From Avena insularis (Eukaryota; Streptophyta; Magnoliopsida; Poales; Poaceae), in the NCBI GenBank assembly GCA_023614405.1, contig JAJUPC010000038.1:310001-374000 (forward strand): a DNA stretch of 64,000 nucleotides, read 5' to 3'. Shown here piece after piece: positions 34,145 through 47,047 of this stretch. The notes under the pieces are model-generated. The model was not told where the DNA came from. It saw only the letters and a list, made by a program, of their open reading frames with translations, and did no database searches. Every line of letters begins with the position of its first letter. Position 1 is the first letter of the stretch. A program made the position numbers and the translations under genes.

Positions 34145-36061
34145 TGTAGGGTTTCGTAGCATGCAAAACAAAAATTCTCTACCGCATACAAACAAACAAG
34201 CCAAGATCTATCTACTAGATTGTAGCAACGAGTCGATGGAATAACTCACCCTCGAAGATTCCAAAGTGTTTAACGAGAGCGGATTCTCGTGGGTGATGTA
34301 GTCGTACTCTTCCCGATCTCAAGATCGCGTAGACGATCCTTCCGGCGCTGCGTTCCGGCAGCGCTCCCGCAGTCGGTCACATGTTCGGTATTCGACGAAG
34401 ACCTTCCTCTCCCTTGTTCCAGCAGGCAGCGGAGGTTGTAGCACTCTCCTCGCGATTCCGGCAGCACAACGGCGTGGTACCGGAAGTAGAGGGGAGATCT
34501 CGCAGGGCTTCGCCTTAAGCCGGAGCGAGTATGGTGGACTATGAGAGAGCTCCTCGGTGATCTAGGGTTTAGACACACCAAGGAGGAGGCTTGGCCGGCG
34601 GGTAGGGTTAGCTAGGCGGCGGCGGCTTGCCCTAGGGCGGCGGCGACTGCAGGAGGGCCGGCGGCTTAGGGCTAGGGTTTGCGGGGTGGTGGTGTTGGGT
34701 GCTAGGAGGGGCAGTCCTGCCCCTCCTTATATAGGTGGAGGGGGCGCGCCAGGGGAGGGGAGTCCCTCCCCAACTCGGTTTCCCAAGGGGGTCGGCGGTG
34801 GAGGGGAGGAACTCCTCCCCAACTCGGTTTCCACCTTCCCCTCCACTTCCCAAAATAGCCGTTTGACTTTTCAAATTGGTGTTTGACTTTTCAAACTAGG
34901 ATTTGATTAAACCCTTTATTTTGTTCAGCGGTGACACCTAGTACATGATGCAATCATTCCAACTTGGTATGACACATTCATGTACCCTTCCCCTTCGGAG
35001 TTCCGGACATTCCGGAACCTTCTAGAACATTCCCGATGAAAACACCGGAACCATTCCCCAACTCCGAAATAGGACTTTCCTTATATGAATCTTATTCTCC
35101 GGACCATTCCGGATCTCCCAGTGATATCCCGGATCCCATCCGAGACTCCGAACAACATTCGGTCTCTTACTCATCATTCCATAACTACTGAAACAACGTC
35201 GAATCCTTAAGTGTGTCTCCCTACGGTTCATGAATTATGCGGACATGATCGAGACACTTCTCCGAACAATAAACAATAGAGGAATCTGGAAATTCATATG
35301 GCTCCCACATATTTCTACGATTACTTTTCGATCGAATGAACCACTTACATACGATACCAATTTCCCTTTGTCTCACGATAGTTTACTTATCCGAGGTTAT
35401 GATCGTCGGTATCTCTGCATACCTAGTTCAACCTCGTTACTGATAAGTACTCTTTTCTCGTTTCCGTGATATGTGATCCCTTGTGAGCCAGTCACATGCT
35501 TGCAAGCTAATTGGATGACATTTCACTGAGAGGGCCCAGAGTATATCTATCCGTCATATGGATGGACAAATCCCACTCTTGATCCATGTGTCTCAACCAA
35601 TACTTTCCGAACACTCAATGCCACCTTTATAGCCACCCAGTTACGGTGTGGTGTTTGATGTCATCAAAGCATCCTTCTGGTGAAGGTGATATGCATGATC
35701 TCATGGTCGAAGGAATTAGGTTACTATGTATCAGAAAGCATATAGCAATTGAACTATTAAAATGACTTGATCTTTATGCTACGCTTATCTATAGGAGTAT
35801 GTCCACCATATAATTCTCCTAATGATATGATCTTGTTAATAACATCTCAATTTTCATGATAGGGAAACCACAATCATTTATTAACCAACAAGCTAGTAAT
35901 ATATAGAGGATTTACTAGGGACTTCAATTTAAGTTTCAAATCACACAAGTATTAATGTTTCCTTGTTAATACTATTATAGCATGAATATAACCATTTATC
36001 ATAAACACAAATATATAATAATAACTACATTTATTATTGACTCTAGGGCATATCTCCAACA
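34145..36061 (-). mobile_element. Copia-1 5' LTR
   Basis: 1,917 bp, TG...CA, with a TATA box at 34725-34735 on the minus strand. The right outer edge abuts the duplication GTCTA (36062-36066). Confidence 0.92.
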
Positions 36062-37625
36062 GTCTATCCGTGGAGAACATACCCTTGAAGACCGACAAAG
36101 CTTAACGAGTTCGACTCATGGTTGATGTACACGATCTCTTGCCGATCTGAAGATCGAGAGGAAGTCCTAGCGCCGCAAATCAGCAGCGCATCCGTGCTCG
36201 CACACACGTTCGAGGCGTCGACCAACCTCCGCCTCCTTGGTCCGGCGATGCAGCGGAAGCACAACTCTTTCTTGCCGAATAGCCACCAGGAACATGTATC
36301 TCGCTAGTCCGAGATGATGGGGGATAAATTCTAGAGGGGGAGAGAGATCCTTCACGAGGATGTGTGAGTGAGAGAGAGGAGAGGGGGTGCCTTTTATAGG
36401 AGGAGGGGGGCACCCAAGGGGGTGGCCACCGGCCATGGGGTATGCCCCCTCCCCTCCTTCATTCATGTGGGTGGACACTCCACTCACAAAAATCCATCCA
36501 AATCCCTCCACTCAAAATCCCACTCAAACATGGCATTAAATTTCCACCAAATTTAATGCAAACTCCATTAAATAAAACTCTTTTATTTTATTCAGAATTT
36601 TGTCAATTACTTTAATGACAAACAATCACAAATAACCCCTTGCTAGAATTCTATTTCACATGCATAACCATTTTATGCAATTTCACCCGAAAACCTGTTT
36701 CGGTGTCTAGTGAAATAAATTCCTGCGCTTGTTCATTCTTTTGGCATGAAACTTTTGCTCCAACTGGATGTCGGTGTCTCTTAAGTGTGTCACCCTACGG
36801 TTCATGAATAATGCGGACATGATCGAGACCCCTCTCGGATCAATAATCAGAAGCGGGATCTGGAGACCCATACTGACTCCCACACATTCAACGATGACTT
36901 TCTTGTGATCGTCAGAACATTTTACTCTAGTATCTTAATCCCTTTGTTTCACGATATATTACATGTCCGAGATTCAATCATCGGTATCTCCATACCTAGT
37001 TTGATCTTGTTACTGACATGCACTCTTTTCTTGTTCCCGTGATATAACATTCTAGTGATCAAATCACTTTCTTGCAAGCTAACCAATGTGATATCACCGA
37101 GAGGGCCCAGAGTATATCTATCCGTCATCGGGATGAACAAATTCCACTCCCGATCCATGGGCCTCAACATAACACTTTATTAGTTCTTAATCCATCTTTA
37201 TAATCACCCTGTTACGGTGTGACGTTTGATGTTATCAAGAAACTCTTCCGGTGTTAGTGATTGACATGATCTCATGGTCTAAGGATTAGGATCACTTCGT
37301 AAGTTGTTATAGCAATATAAACTCAATGAATTTGATCGTAATGCTATACTTTGAATGAATGTTCATCACACCATTACACTAATGTTGTGATCCCGTTATT
37401 AACAACATCCAATTTCCATGATCAGGAAACCTTGATCATCTTGTTAATCAACTAGCTAGTTTATGAGAGAGGCATAACTAGGAACTCTCTATTTGTTTAT
37501 TAAACACACATGTATTAATGTTTCCATATTAATACAATTATAGCATGCAAAATAAACATCTATCATATACTTGGAATACACATAATAAAAACTTTATTAT
37601 TGCCTCTCAGGCCATATTCCCTTCA
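36062..37625 (-). mobile_element. Copia-2 3' LTR, inner piece
   Basis: Continues the piece at 26980-27038 and matches the right LTR (about 47139-48699). A TATA-like CCTATAAAAGG lies at 36390-36400 on the minus strand, conserved at 47467-47477. It ends TGAAGGGAATATGG at 37625 next to the PPT. Confidence 0.9.
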
Positions 37626-37641
37626 GTCTCCCACTTGCACT
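37626..37641 (-). promoter_or_regulatory. Polypurine tract of Copia-2
   Basis: AGTGCAAGTGGGAGAC on the minus strand, identical to Copia-1, next to the 3' LTR. Confidence 0.88.
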
Positions 37642-37657
37642 AGAGACAATAATCTAG

Positions 37658-38563
37658 TTACATAGTGATAAATATAACACCCATTGAGTTCTGGTGTTGA
37701 TCATGTTTTGCTCTAGGGAGAGTTTTAGTCAACGGATCTGCTACATTGAGATCCGTGTGTACTTTACAAATCTTTATATCTCCATCCATGACATGCTCGC
37801 GGATGGAGTGAAACCGGCGCTTAATATGCTTGGAATGCTTGTGAGACCTTGGCTCTTTGGCATTGGCAATGGCACCATTGTTGTCACAATAGATCACCAT
37901 TGGGTCCAACGTGTTTGCAACCACTCCTAGTTCGGATATGAACTCCTTCATCCAAACTGCTTCCTGAGCCGCTTCTGAAGCAGCAACATATTCGGCCTCC
38001 GTTGTTGATCCCGCCACCACAGGTTGTTTGGAGCTCCTCCAACTAACCGCTCCACCATTCATGAGAAATACGTATCCGGATTGAGACTTAGAGTCATCCG
38101 GATCGGTGTCAAAGCTAGCGTCAACATAACACTTAGCAACGAGTTCTTCTTCACCTCCGTATACAAGAAACATATCCTTAGTTCTTCGTAAGTACTTAAG
38201 GATATTCTTGACCGCTATCCAGTGTTCCGAACCTGGATCCGATTGGTACCTACTAGTCAAACTAATAGCACGTGCCACATCCGGTCTTGTACATAGCATG
38301 GCGTACATTATAGAGCCTATGGCTGAAGCATAGGGGACTTTGTCCATTATCTCTCTTTCTTCTTCCGCCGAAGCCGGACTTTGAGTCTTGCTCAATGTCT
38401 TGCCTTGCAACATAGGTAAGAACCCCTTCTTACTTCCGTCCATTTTAAACTTCTTTAAAATCTTATCAAGGTATGTACTCTGTGATAGCCCTATTAGGCG
38501 CCTAGATCTATCTCTATAGATATTTATGCCTAATATGTATGACGCTTCACCTAGGTCCTTCAT
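37658..38563 (-). pseudogene. pol: Copia-2 RT end and RNase H
   Basis: This opens at MKDLGEASYILGI and runs to the natural C-terminus. RNase H acidic sites are visible as YVDAS, TEAEY and YCDN. It is joined to the upstream RT piece through a one-base loss near 38565-38570 (a T run is one short), so the two overlap in different frames. Related to Copia-1 at most positions. Confidence 0.88.
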
Positions 38564-39720
38564 TGAAAATTGCTGTTTAGATAACTTTTAACACTGTTTA
38601 AAAGATCTATATCATTTCCGATCAATAATATGTCATCCACATATAATATCGGAAATGCCACATTGCTCCCACTCACTCTCTTGTAAATACAAGCTTCTCC
38701 ATAAGTTTGGACAAATCCAAACTCTTTGATCACCTCATCAAAGCGGAGATTCCAACTTCGTGATGCTTGGTTCAATCCATAGATGGATTGCTGAAGCTTG
38801 CACACCTTGTTAGCATCCTTAGGATCGACAAAACCCTTTGGTTGTATCATATACAACTCTTCTTCAATATTACCATTGAGAAACGCGGTTTTGACATCCA
38901 TCTGCCATAACTCATAATCGAAATATGCAGCAATTGCTAACATAATCCTAACTGACTTTAACATTGCTATGGGAGAGAATGTCTCATCGTAGTCAACTCC
39001 TTGAATTTGTCGAAACCCCTTTGCGACAAGTCGAGCTTTATAGACGGTCACATTGCCATCAGCATGAGTTTTCCTTTTGAAAATCCATTTGTTCTCCACG
39101 GCCTTTCGGTCGTGAGGTAATTCCACCAAGTTCCAAACTTGATTTTCATACATGGATTCCATCTCAGATTTCATGGCTTCTAACCATTTGTTGGAATCCG
39201 GGCTTATCATCGCTTCTTCATACGTCGCAGGGTCATCATTTTCATCAACCATGAAATTCATGACAGGATTTCTGTACAGCTCGGGAGCTGCACGCGTCCT
39301 GCTAGACCTGCGATGTTCAGTAGTATTCTCTTTTGGAGTTTCATGATCATTATCATTAGTTCCCTCTTCAACTAGTGGAGCCAACTCCGGAACGACTTCT
39401 GGCGCTGCGCTACTCGCCATACTTTGAAGAGAAGGTTCATTAACCTCTTCGAGTTCTACCTTTCGACTACTCACACCTTTCGCGAGGAACTCTTTCTCTA
39501 GAAAGGATCCATTCTTGGCAACAAAAACTTTGCCCTCGGATCGGTGATAGAAGGAATACCCAATAGTTTCCTTAGGGTATCCTATGAAGACGCATTTTTC
39601 CGCTTTGGGTTCGAGTTTATCCGGTTGAAGTTTCTTCACATAAACATCGGCATCCCCAAACTTTAAGAAATGACAGCTTAGGTTTGTTTCCAAACCACAA
39701 TTCATATGGTGTCTTTTCAA
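38560..39720 (-). pseudogene. pol: Copia-2 integrase C-terminus, linker and RT
   Basis: It begins inside the integrase C-terminal region (VKKLQPDKLEPKAEKCVFIGYPKE appears after a short frame error near 39650), passes through a Glu/Pro/Ser linker, and contains RT from WIFKRKTHADGNV to the YVDD box. The codon that is TGA in Copia-1 is CGA here. An IYGLNQAS variant replaces the usual K with N. Broken at both ends by frameshifts. Confidence 0.85.
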
Positions 39721-39867
39721 CGGATTTAGATGGTGCCCGATTTAAAGTGAATGCAGCAGTTTCTAGTGCATACCCTAAAATGACAATGGCAAGTCCGTCA
39801 GAGACATCATAGATCGAACCATATCTAATAAAGTACGATTAAGACGTTCTGACACACCATTTCGCTA
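39721..39867 (-). pseudogene. pol: Copia-2 integrase, broken middle
   Basis: A TAG at 39865-39867 replaces the Gln of the QRNGVSER motif. Further on, a second TAG stands at the Trp of SFWGYALE. The E of the DDE triad (NGVSER) can still be read in this short stretch. No ORF survives. Confidence 0.78.
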
Positions 39868-40842
39868 TGGTGTTCCGGCAGGTGTGAGTTGTGAAACAAT
39901 TCCACACTCTTTCATGTGAGTGCTAAACTCGTAACTTAGATACTCACCTCCACGGTCGGACCGTAGAAATTTGATCTTTCTATTACGATGATTTTCCACT
40001 TCATTCTGAAATTCCCTGAACTTTTCAAAGGTTTCAGACTTGTGTTTCATCAAGTAGATATAACCGTGTCTACTCAAATCATCCGTGAAAGTAACAAAAT
40101 AACGATATCCACCTCGCGCCGACACACTCATTGGACCACATACACCAGAATGTATGATTTCCAATAAATTTGTCGCCCGTTCCATTGAACTAGAAAACGG
40201 TGTTCTAGTCATCTCGCCCGTAAGGCATGGCTCACATGTATCAAATGATTCAAAATCAAGTGATTCCAAAATTCCATCCGAATGGAGCTTCTTCATGCGT
40301 TTAACGCCAATATGACCTAGACGGCAGTGCCACATATATGCGGATATATCATCATTAAGTTTAATCCTTTTAGCATCAACATTATGAATATGTGTAACAT
40401 TATCATCGAGATCTAATAGATATAAACCATTCATTATAGGTGCATGACCATAAAAGATTTCATTCATATAAATAGAACACTCATTGTTCTCGGATTTAAA
40501 TGAATAACCACTTCGTATCAAACACGATCTAGATACAATGTTCATGCTCAGTGCAGGCACCAGATAACAATTATTCAAGTTTATAACTAATCCCGACGGC
40601 AAATGGATAGGTAGCATTCCAACGGCGATCACATCAATGCTTGATCCATTGCCGACACACATCTTGACCTCACCCCTTGCTAGCGGTCGCTTGTTCCGCA
40701 GCCCCTGATTCGAGTTACAAATATTAGCAACTGAACCGGTATCAAATACCGAGGTGCTACTGCGAGCACTAGTCAAGTACACATCAATAACATGTATATC
40801 ATATATACCTTTGTTTGCCTTGCCGGACTTCTTGTCTGCCAA
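39865..40842 (-). pseudogene. pol: Copia-2 protease and integrase N-part
   Basis: Protease: VFDTGSVANICN shows an intact DTG near residue 35. The integrase HHCC finger is present (WHCRLGHIG...CEPCLTGE). In the catalytic core, the first Asp is lost: HSGVCGPM stands where Copia-1 has HTDVCEPM. SDRGGEYLS supplies the second Asp. The frame ends at the TAG just before QRNG. The protease could fold, but the integrase was inactive even apart from the stop. Confidence 0.85.
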
Positions 40843-41002
40843 ATACTTGGGGCGATTATGCTTCGATGGCGATCCCTTTCAATAGTAGCACTCGGTATTA
40901 GACTTAGGTCCAACTCGGGGTTTCTTTTCAGGCATGGCAACCGGCTTGCCGCCCTGACTTCCCTTCCGTTTTCCCTTCTTGTCTTTCTTGAAACCAGTGT
41001 TC
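40843..41002 (-). pseudogene. gag: Copia-2 gag 3' part with destroyed zinc knuckle
   Basis: A Lys-rich stretch follows VEIKKEHQVLM in a frame shifted from the main gag ORF. At about 40878-40890 the knuckle reads ECYY-stop-KGSPSKH: the second Cys codon is TGA and later ligands have changed. RNA binding would be lost. Confidence 0.7.
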
Positions 41003-41632
41003 CTATTGATCATCAACACTTGATGTTCCTTTTTGATCTCCACCTGTAGTTTTAAGCATTGACAGAAACTCGGGGAGAGACTTCTTCATGCCTTGCATAT
41101 TATAGTTCATCACAAAGCTCTTATAGCTAGGTGGCAGAGACTGCAGAACACGATGGATGCCTAAGTCAATGGGAATCATTATTCCCAAGGACACAAGCTT
41201 ATCGGTGTAACCTGACATCTTGAGTACATGCTCACTAACGGAGCTGTGCTCTTCCATCATGCAGCTAAAGAACTTTTTTGAAGCATTGTAGCTCTCTACA
41301 GCAGCATGTGTGTCGAAAATCATTTTCAACTCACCCATTGTATCAAATGCATTGCCGTTTTCGAAACGCTTTCGAAGTTCTGGCTCTAGCCCATACAATA
41401 TGCCGCAATGAACTAAGTTGTGGTCCTCCTGACGAGTCTGATAGACATTCTTCTCCTCGTCAGGGGCATCCTCAAAAGGTGGGGGGCCTAGCGGCGCTTC
41501 TAGCACATATTGCTTTTGTGCAGCAGAGAGGAGAATCCTCAAATTCATGGCCCATTCGGTAAAGTTGCTACCGTTTGTTGCAAGTTTCTCTTTCTCCATG
41601 AACACATTGAAATTAAACGCAGGTGGTGCCAT
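41003..41632 (-). pseudogene. gag: Copia-2 gag 5' part (capsid-like region)
   Basis: 209 codons from ATG at 41630-41632 (MAPPAFNFNVF). The conserved NFTEWAMNLR, SEHVLKMSG and LPPSYKSFVMNYN blocks of the Copia Gag (UBN2-like) are intact, unlike in Copia-1 where the same Trp is a stop. The ORF leaves frame after SMLKTT. It would have formed the particle shell. Confidence 0.85.
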
Positions 41633-41757
41633 CTACAACAGAATTTGTAAAGTTTAGACTAAGTTTATGATAGATTGAGTTCAACTAATCCATATTACGA
41701 TACTCCCACTCAAAAACGACATCCCTCTTGCCTTTTTGGTGATTACATGAACCAAAT
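41633..41757 (-). mobile_element. Copia-2 leader, gag-proximal piece
   Basis: Non-coding leader interrupted at 41757 by the solo LTR. It ends in CAAAT, the left target duplication. Confidence 0.8.
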
Positions 41758-44700
41758 TGTAGAGGTCCCAACCTTTAATAAGGTAGAGATCCCTGTGTTT
41801 ACAATGCTAGTCCCTGGATCAATAGCTAGCATCCATAGTTAAGATGTAATATCAAGAAACAAAGGTCATAATACAACTTTATAACCAGGAATAAAATAAT
41901 TTATTACATCTTACATAGCTCATTTGGCTATCTCATTACAATGCAGCAGAAATAACTATAGCATGGGGTCCTTCATCTTCAAAGTGCCACAGGCAAAAAT
42001 GTTGGTTGTAGACTTGTAATCCTAATCAACACACTTCACTAACATCAAACAAACCTGCAACATATTAAGTTACAGCCACAAGGGTCAATACATTTGAATT
42101 GTATTGGCAAGTGATACTATGGTAGTATGGTGGAGTCTATCATCTATATGCATTTGGCTAGGTGGAGCTTAGGCTTGCTTTTCTCAAAATAGATTTTTCC
42201 TTATCATTTGAAAACACTAAGCCTTTTCTTGTCAAAATTACCCAAGGCATCTCCCAATAGAAATTGGTGATCCTTCAACCCTTGTTCAACCACAAGTTTT
42301 AACTTAGAAATTGGGGTGAGGAGATTCTTGATAGCTTCCATGTCCTGATGCTCAAATTGTCCTTTACCAGGGACATGGCTAAGTACTTAGATTTTATACT
42401 CTGCAGAGGTGGTGCACTTTCCCCATAAGACTTGGTTTCACCAAGACAAGATCTTTCAGAAGCCTTCCCTTAGAACAAAATGGACGCTCTCCAACCTATC
42501 AATCCCCTACCACCAACTGTCCATTTGGCTAAGTTATTGCAACCTATATGATCCAGGCAGAGCCCATAATGCCAAGTGGCTGCACTTGAAGCTTCTCAAC
42601 ATTTGACATCTCAAATCTCTTTGTTCCTCGGTGGCCATCCACAAGTGAGATACACAAGGTAAACCATAGAAATTGGACTTGTGTAACCACTCAACACAAA
42701 CCATTCCTTCCATTCCACCCAGGCGTTTCATTCACTTAGTTGTTTTATTAAACAAAACACAAGTCCTTGACTTAGAAATATTCCATAGCATGAATATAAT
42801 CCACCCTTATTTTCTACTAGCTAAGCTAAGCATGATAGTAGTAGGAATCTTAACTTAGGAAATTTCTACTAAGGTTTCATCTACTAGGATTTCCCATGGC
42901 ATAGTTTATACTTAGCAAAAATTCCATGCAAGTCCTACTTAGAAATATCACTAATTCGTAGTGAAAATAATGGGACAAAAGTATGAAGCATCACTTGCCT
43001 TTTTGGTTGAGAATATAAGTTCACTCCTTGATCTTGCAATATTCACACTCTTCAAATCACTACAATTCAATCAAGCAAGCAATAATTCAATCTACCATTC
43101 AAGCAAACATCACATAAAATAATAGAAACAAAGCAATGCGTGCAAGCATGCCAAGATTGTTTTATTTGGAAAAGTTGTTTCTAATAGGTTATAAACATTA
43201 TAAAACACCTATTGGTCATTTTATAATAGTGGCAAAACCATTTGCAAAATATTTTACTTATAAATCATTTTTAAACCAAATCAATATTTTATGTGGTTGA
43301 AAATGCCTTTAGCAAAGCAACAATCTTTATAGGGTTCACCAAATACATTTTTAATTATAAAACTTGGTGTTTGGGATTAGAGAATTTAAATCAAAACATT
43401 TCCCAAAGGTTTTGTCCAAAAAGTATTTTCAACATATAAACAACATTTTTATTTGACTAGAAATGTTCTAAATCAAAGATTTATTCTCTTGCTTCAAAAA
43501 ATATAATTTTGAATCCACAAGTTGGTTTCTATGGTTAGTAGGTTCAAAACAATCCATTTGCCAAAGATTTTATCACAAAAAATAATTTTAGAATGAATTT
43601 TATATTCAAAATATGCCTACACAAGTTTCTGCAAAACAACCATTTTACCAGAAACAATTCATTAAACAAAGTGCATGGTTAGAAAGTATTTGTCTTTATA
43701 ATTCCATTGATATAAAATTTGCAAAATTTGGACATGTGGATCAAAAGTTATACAAAATCTAGCATCTAATAGATCAAATTTTCTAATTCAGATCAGACCC
43801 TGGCCACGTGGTGAGTTCTGCTTCGCTGGTACCGGTTCGGGTGGATCAAGCAATGCGAGGCGTTGGATTAAAATGAGATCATGCGGCACAGGAAGCTCCA
43901 TACCGCTTCAGGTTAGGATCTATCGCATCTGTTCGATTCAGATCGCATGGCTCTAATCGATTCTACCAGAAAGTGGCGGCGCTGCGACGGCGCTTGGCAG
44001 AGGAGCGCTCGGCAAGAGAGGTTGCTGGAGATACATGAGGCTAGGGAGATAGGGGAAGGGATTACCAAGATCACAGAGGTGTGGTGAAGCTCAAGGTCAT
44101 TGTGGGGAGGCCAGGGGCGCACGGTGTCGACCTTAATCGCTTGCTGGATTTTGCGTCGTCGTCGGGCTTATCTGTCCGTCGTCGTTGGTGATGATACAGT
44201 GCGTGCTAAAGGAAAAGGGAGGTGCCATTAGATGCACAAAGATGTGGCGAATACAAGAGTATCAACGAGAAGGGGAGGCGTGGTCAGAGACTACCAGAGA
44301 GTTTCGCCGGAGCTGCTGCAGACCGTGGCGGCGCTCGGTGTCGAGCTTGTCGAGTCTCCGGTGGATGCGCGGGCTAGCGATAGGCATGGGGAGGTGCACC
44401 CGGAGATGGTGAGCAGGCTCGCATTCACTGGGAGGCGAGGGGAGGAGCTGCGTCTCCGAAATCGTTGCCGGAAGGTCGTCGGCACAGAGGTGGTCTCGGC
44501 TCAAATTGAGACGGCCTGGAGGCAGAGAGGGAGGGGAGAGTGAGGGGAAAGATAGAGGGGGTACATGTGCTGAATGGAGCATGGTCGCAGGGGGTAAAGG
44601 CTGCGTCAATGTCATGAATTTAATCGAGCTTTAATTGGCTGAAACGGCCAGCGAGGCGTGGTCACCGCGGGGAGGACGCCGATGAGGTGGCAGTGAGGCC

Positions 44701-46115
44701 TAGCGTCAGCGAGAGAGGGAGAGGGGAGCTGGGACCTAGCAGTCAGCGTCTGAGGGGGTGAGCTCCTGAGTGGAAAATGGTTTGGGGAGGGAAAGGAGAT
44801 GGGCTGCGCTACTGGGCTGGGTTGGGCCTTGCTCCTGGGCGGGCTGTTTTGTTTATTTTTTTGTACTGATTCTTTTTCCCTTTTCTTTTTTCTATTTATC
44901 TGTTTTGATTTTGTTTAATCAATTCAAACAACTAATTGAATTTAAACTTCAACCAAACTTTGTGTACATTCAAATATTGATTAATAATTCATTCTGAAGT
45001 CAAATTTAGAATAATTCTTTTATTCTTTTTAGGGTCTATTAATTATTTAAAATAGGCCCTTGTATTAATTCAAATAAGATTTAATAATGTTTTCAAACTC
45101 CATTTGAAATCTAAATCTTTCCAAATCCTTTCAGTAGGTTTTATTCATTTATTAGGGTGTCAAATAATTTCACTTTGAATTATTTGGAATATTTTTAATA
45201 TGATTTATTAATCATTTAAATTGGGTATTTGTCTTTATTCCAATGAAATTAAATATGGGTTTAATTCCATCAATTTTATTTAGTTGATTTCTTTGATACC
45301 ATTTAAGTTAATTAAATGACTTTTAATCCACTTGGGTAAATTCCAAATACTATTTTCCCATGATTTAATTAATCATTCTTATTAGAGATTTGTCTTTATT
45401 CAAATAGAATTTGGTTAATGCCATTTTATTTTATTTGGAAAATTCTTTATCCATTATTTTATTTGGATTTGGATTATATTTATTCCATTTGCTTATGGAT
45501 TAGGTCAAGATTTAATTTGGCCTTTAAATATTCCTCATTTAATATTTCTATCTTTATCTTATAAAATCCATATCTTTTTATTTATAGATCCAAACTTGGT
45601 TATTCCAATTTGTAAAATCTTATTTGATTTTATTTATCCTTTATATCTCTCTTAGGATTAGTTGCTCACATATTGGTATGGATTTCTAGATAGGTGCTTT
45701 ATTTGCTTTGGAAATTCAATTTCCTTATCTTATTAAATTTATAAGATTTTATCTATGGCTCCAAATTAAGTGAAAGCAATTCATATGGTTTTATATTATT
45801 TCTATGTGTCATTCTTGTTCATTTTGAAATGCTTGTTTGACCAATTTTTTATATGGATCAAATCCATAGGCTTAGAGATATCTTTTGAAATGATTTTCTA
45901 CCATTAGAGTTTTAGGGTTTTGGTTTATTTTCCAAGTGTTTAAATTTCAAGATGCATTTATGAAGAATGCATTTCACTTGATTTGAATTTAGTTGGATTC
46001 AAACTTTATTCAAAGTTTGTTCAAGATGGGATTTTAAGTTTCCATTTAGAAACAAAAAGTTTATTTTCACTATTTTTTTCACATTACAAAATTTGGAAAA
46101 TTTTGGGATGTGACA
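41758..46115 (-). mobile_element. Solo Gypsy LTR (4,358 bp) with target duplication CAAAT
   Basis: On the minus strand it begins TGTCACATCCCAAAATTTT at 46115 and ends GGGACCTCTACA at 41758. It is flanked by CAAAT on both sides (41753-41757 and 46116-46120) and splits the Copia-2 leader cleanly. No PBS, PPT or coding domain occurs inside, so a single LTR left by recombination between the two LTRs of a full element is the best reading. GC-rich block 44100-44760, AT-rich 44850-46080. ORFs of up to 117 codons in the GC-rich block overlap on both strands and are not called. A fragment of its 3' end is also present at 16088-16181. Confidence 0.85.
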
Positions 46116-47033
46116 CAAATCCACTACACCAAGTCCGATCATCACGTGAGTCGGTGTAGCTTCAAAGGCGAGCATCAAATGGGCATCATATCTACTACAT
46201 GACTCATGCTTAACCTTTTGGTCCGTGTTCCGAGGCCATGTCTGTACATGCTAGGCTCGCCAAGTTAGAACCTTAGTATTCGCGTGTGTAACTGTTTTAC
46301 ACCCGAAATATGGTCGTGAATCCAAGAACACCCGATCATCACGTGATGTCTTGGAGCGACGAAAACATAATCGGTGCATACTAAAGGAAGAACACATTCT
46401 TATCTTGATATTTAAATGAGGGATCATCTTATTATGATAACAAAGCTCTAAACAAGCAATATAAGATGCTATCAAACATCACATGTTTATTAGTGGAATG
46501 ATATGGTTCCCGCATATGATCTCTATCATGTGCATCATGGTATGATCACTATCATACCTATATGTGTAAGTCCAAGGTCTATGGAGATTACACGTTATGT
46601 ATGTTGTAAGAGTATCATCTCATACTTCTACTTACAACATCACCATATCATAACACTAGCCCAGTAACAATCTAAACTAGACGCCTCTAATTTATCCATT
46701 GCAAGTTTTACGTGGCTTAGGGCTTTCGAGATAGAACCGTTCTTACCTACGAACATGAACCATAACGAGGATAACCAAATTGTTGACAACTCGTTGCAAA
46801 ATAGATATTGACTATAGTAGGAGAGACAGACACCCGCTAGCCACTTATGCAAACTAGTTGCATGTCAAGCATGGAACATGTCTCATGTGCGAGGACATGT
46901 AAAGTTTGTCCGGGCCGCTTCATTCCACTATGCCACCAATATCCAAAATTACAACTAAGGAGCAACAACATGATCATCATCGCCCACATACACATATGTG
47001 TACTACCCGTGTAAAGCATCTACGCATAGATCT
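46116..47033 (-). mobile_element. Copia-2 leader, PBS-proximal piece
   Basis: Continues the leader after the solo LTR, starting with the second CAAAT. It is similar to the Copia-1 leader. No ORF is supported. Confidence 0.78.
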
Positions 47034-47046
47034 GGCTCTGATACCA
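47034..47046 (-). promoter_or_regulatory. Primer binding site of Copia-2
   Basis: GGCTCTGATACCA on the plus strand; one base separates it from the 5' LTR. Confidence 0.92.
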
Positions 47047-47047
47047 C

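Larger units (their letters stand above)
27039..36061 (-). mobile_element. Copia-1: Angela/WIS/BARE-like element, 9,023 bp, complete ends
   Basis: The termini are TG...CA and the element is flanked by perfect 5-bp duplications GTCTA (27034-27038 and 36062-36066), proving insertion into the Copia-2 LTR. The LTRs are 1,905 and 1,917 bp, and the PBS, PPT and TATA boxes are present. The LTR start TGTTGGAGATATGCCCTAGA is the hallmark of the Triticeae Angela/WIS/BARE group. The Gag-PR-INT-RT-RNase H coding region is broken by nonsense mutations and a frameshift, so the copy is non-functional. Confidence 0.92.

Noticed and set aside
36122..36556. ORFs in the Copia-2 LTR
   Set aside because: They recur in the right LTR only because the LTR is duplicated, and they sit in the promoter/leader region without a domain.
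44185..44615. ORFs of 103-117 codons in the solo LTR
   Set aside because: Overlapping on opposite strands, no domain, and located in a GC-rich LTR leader.
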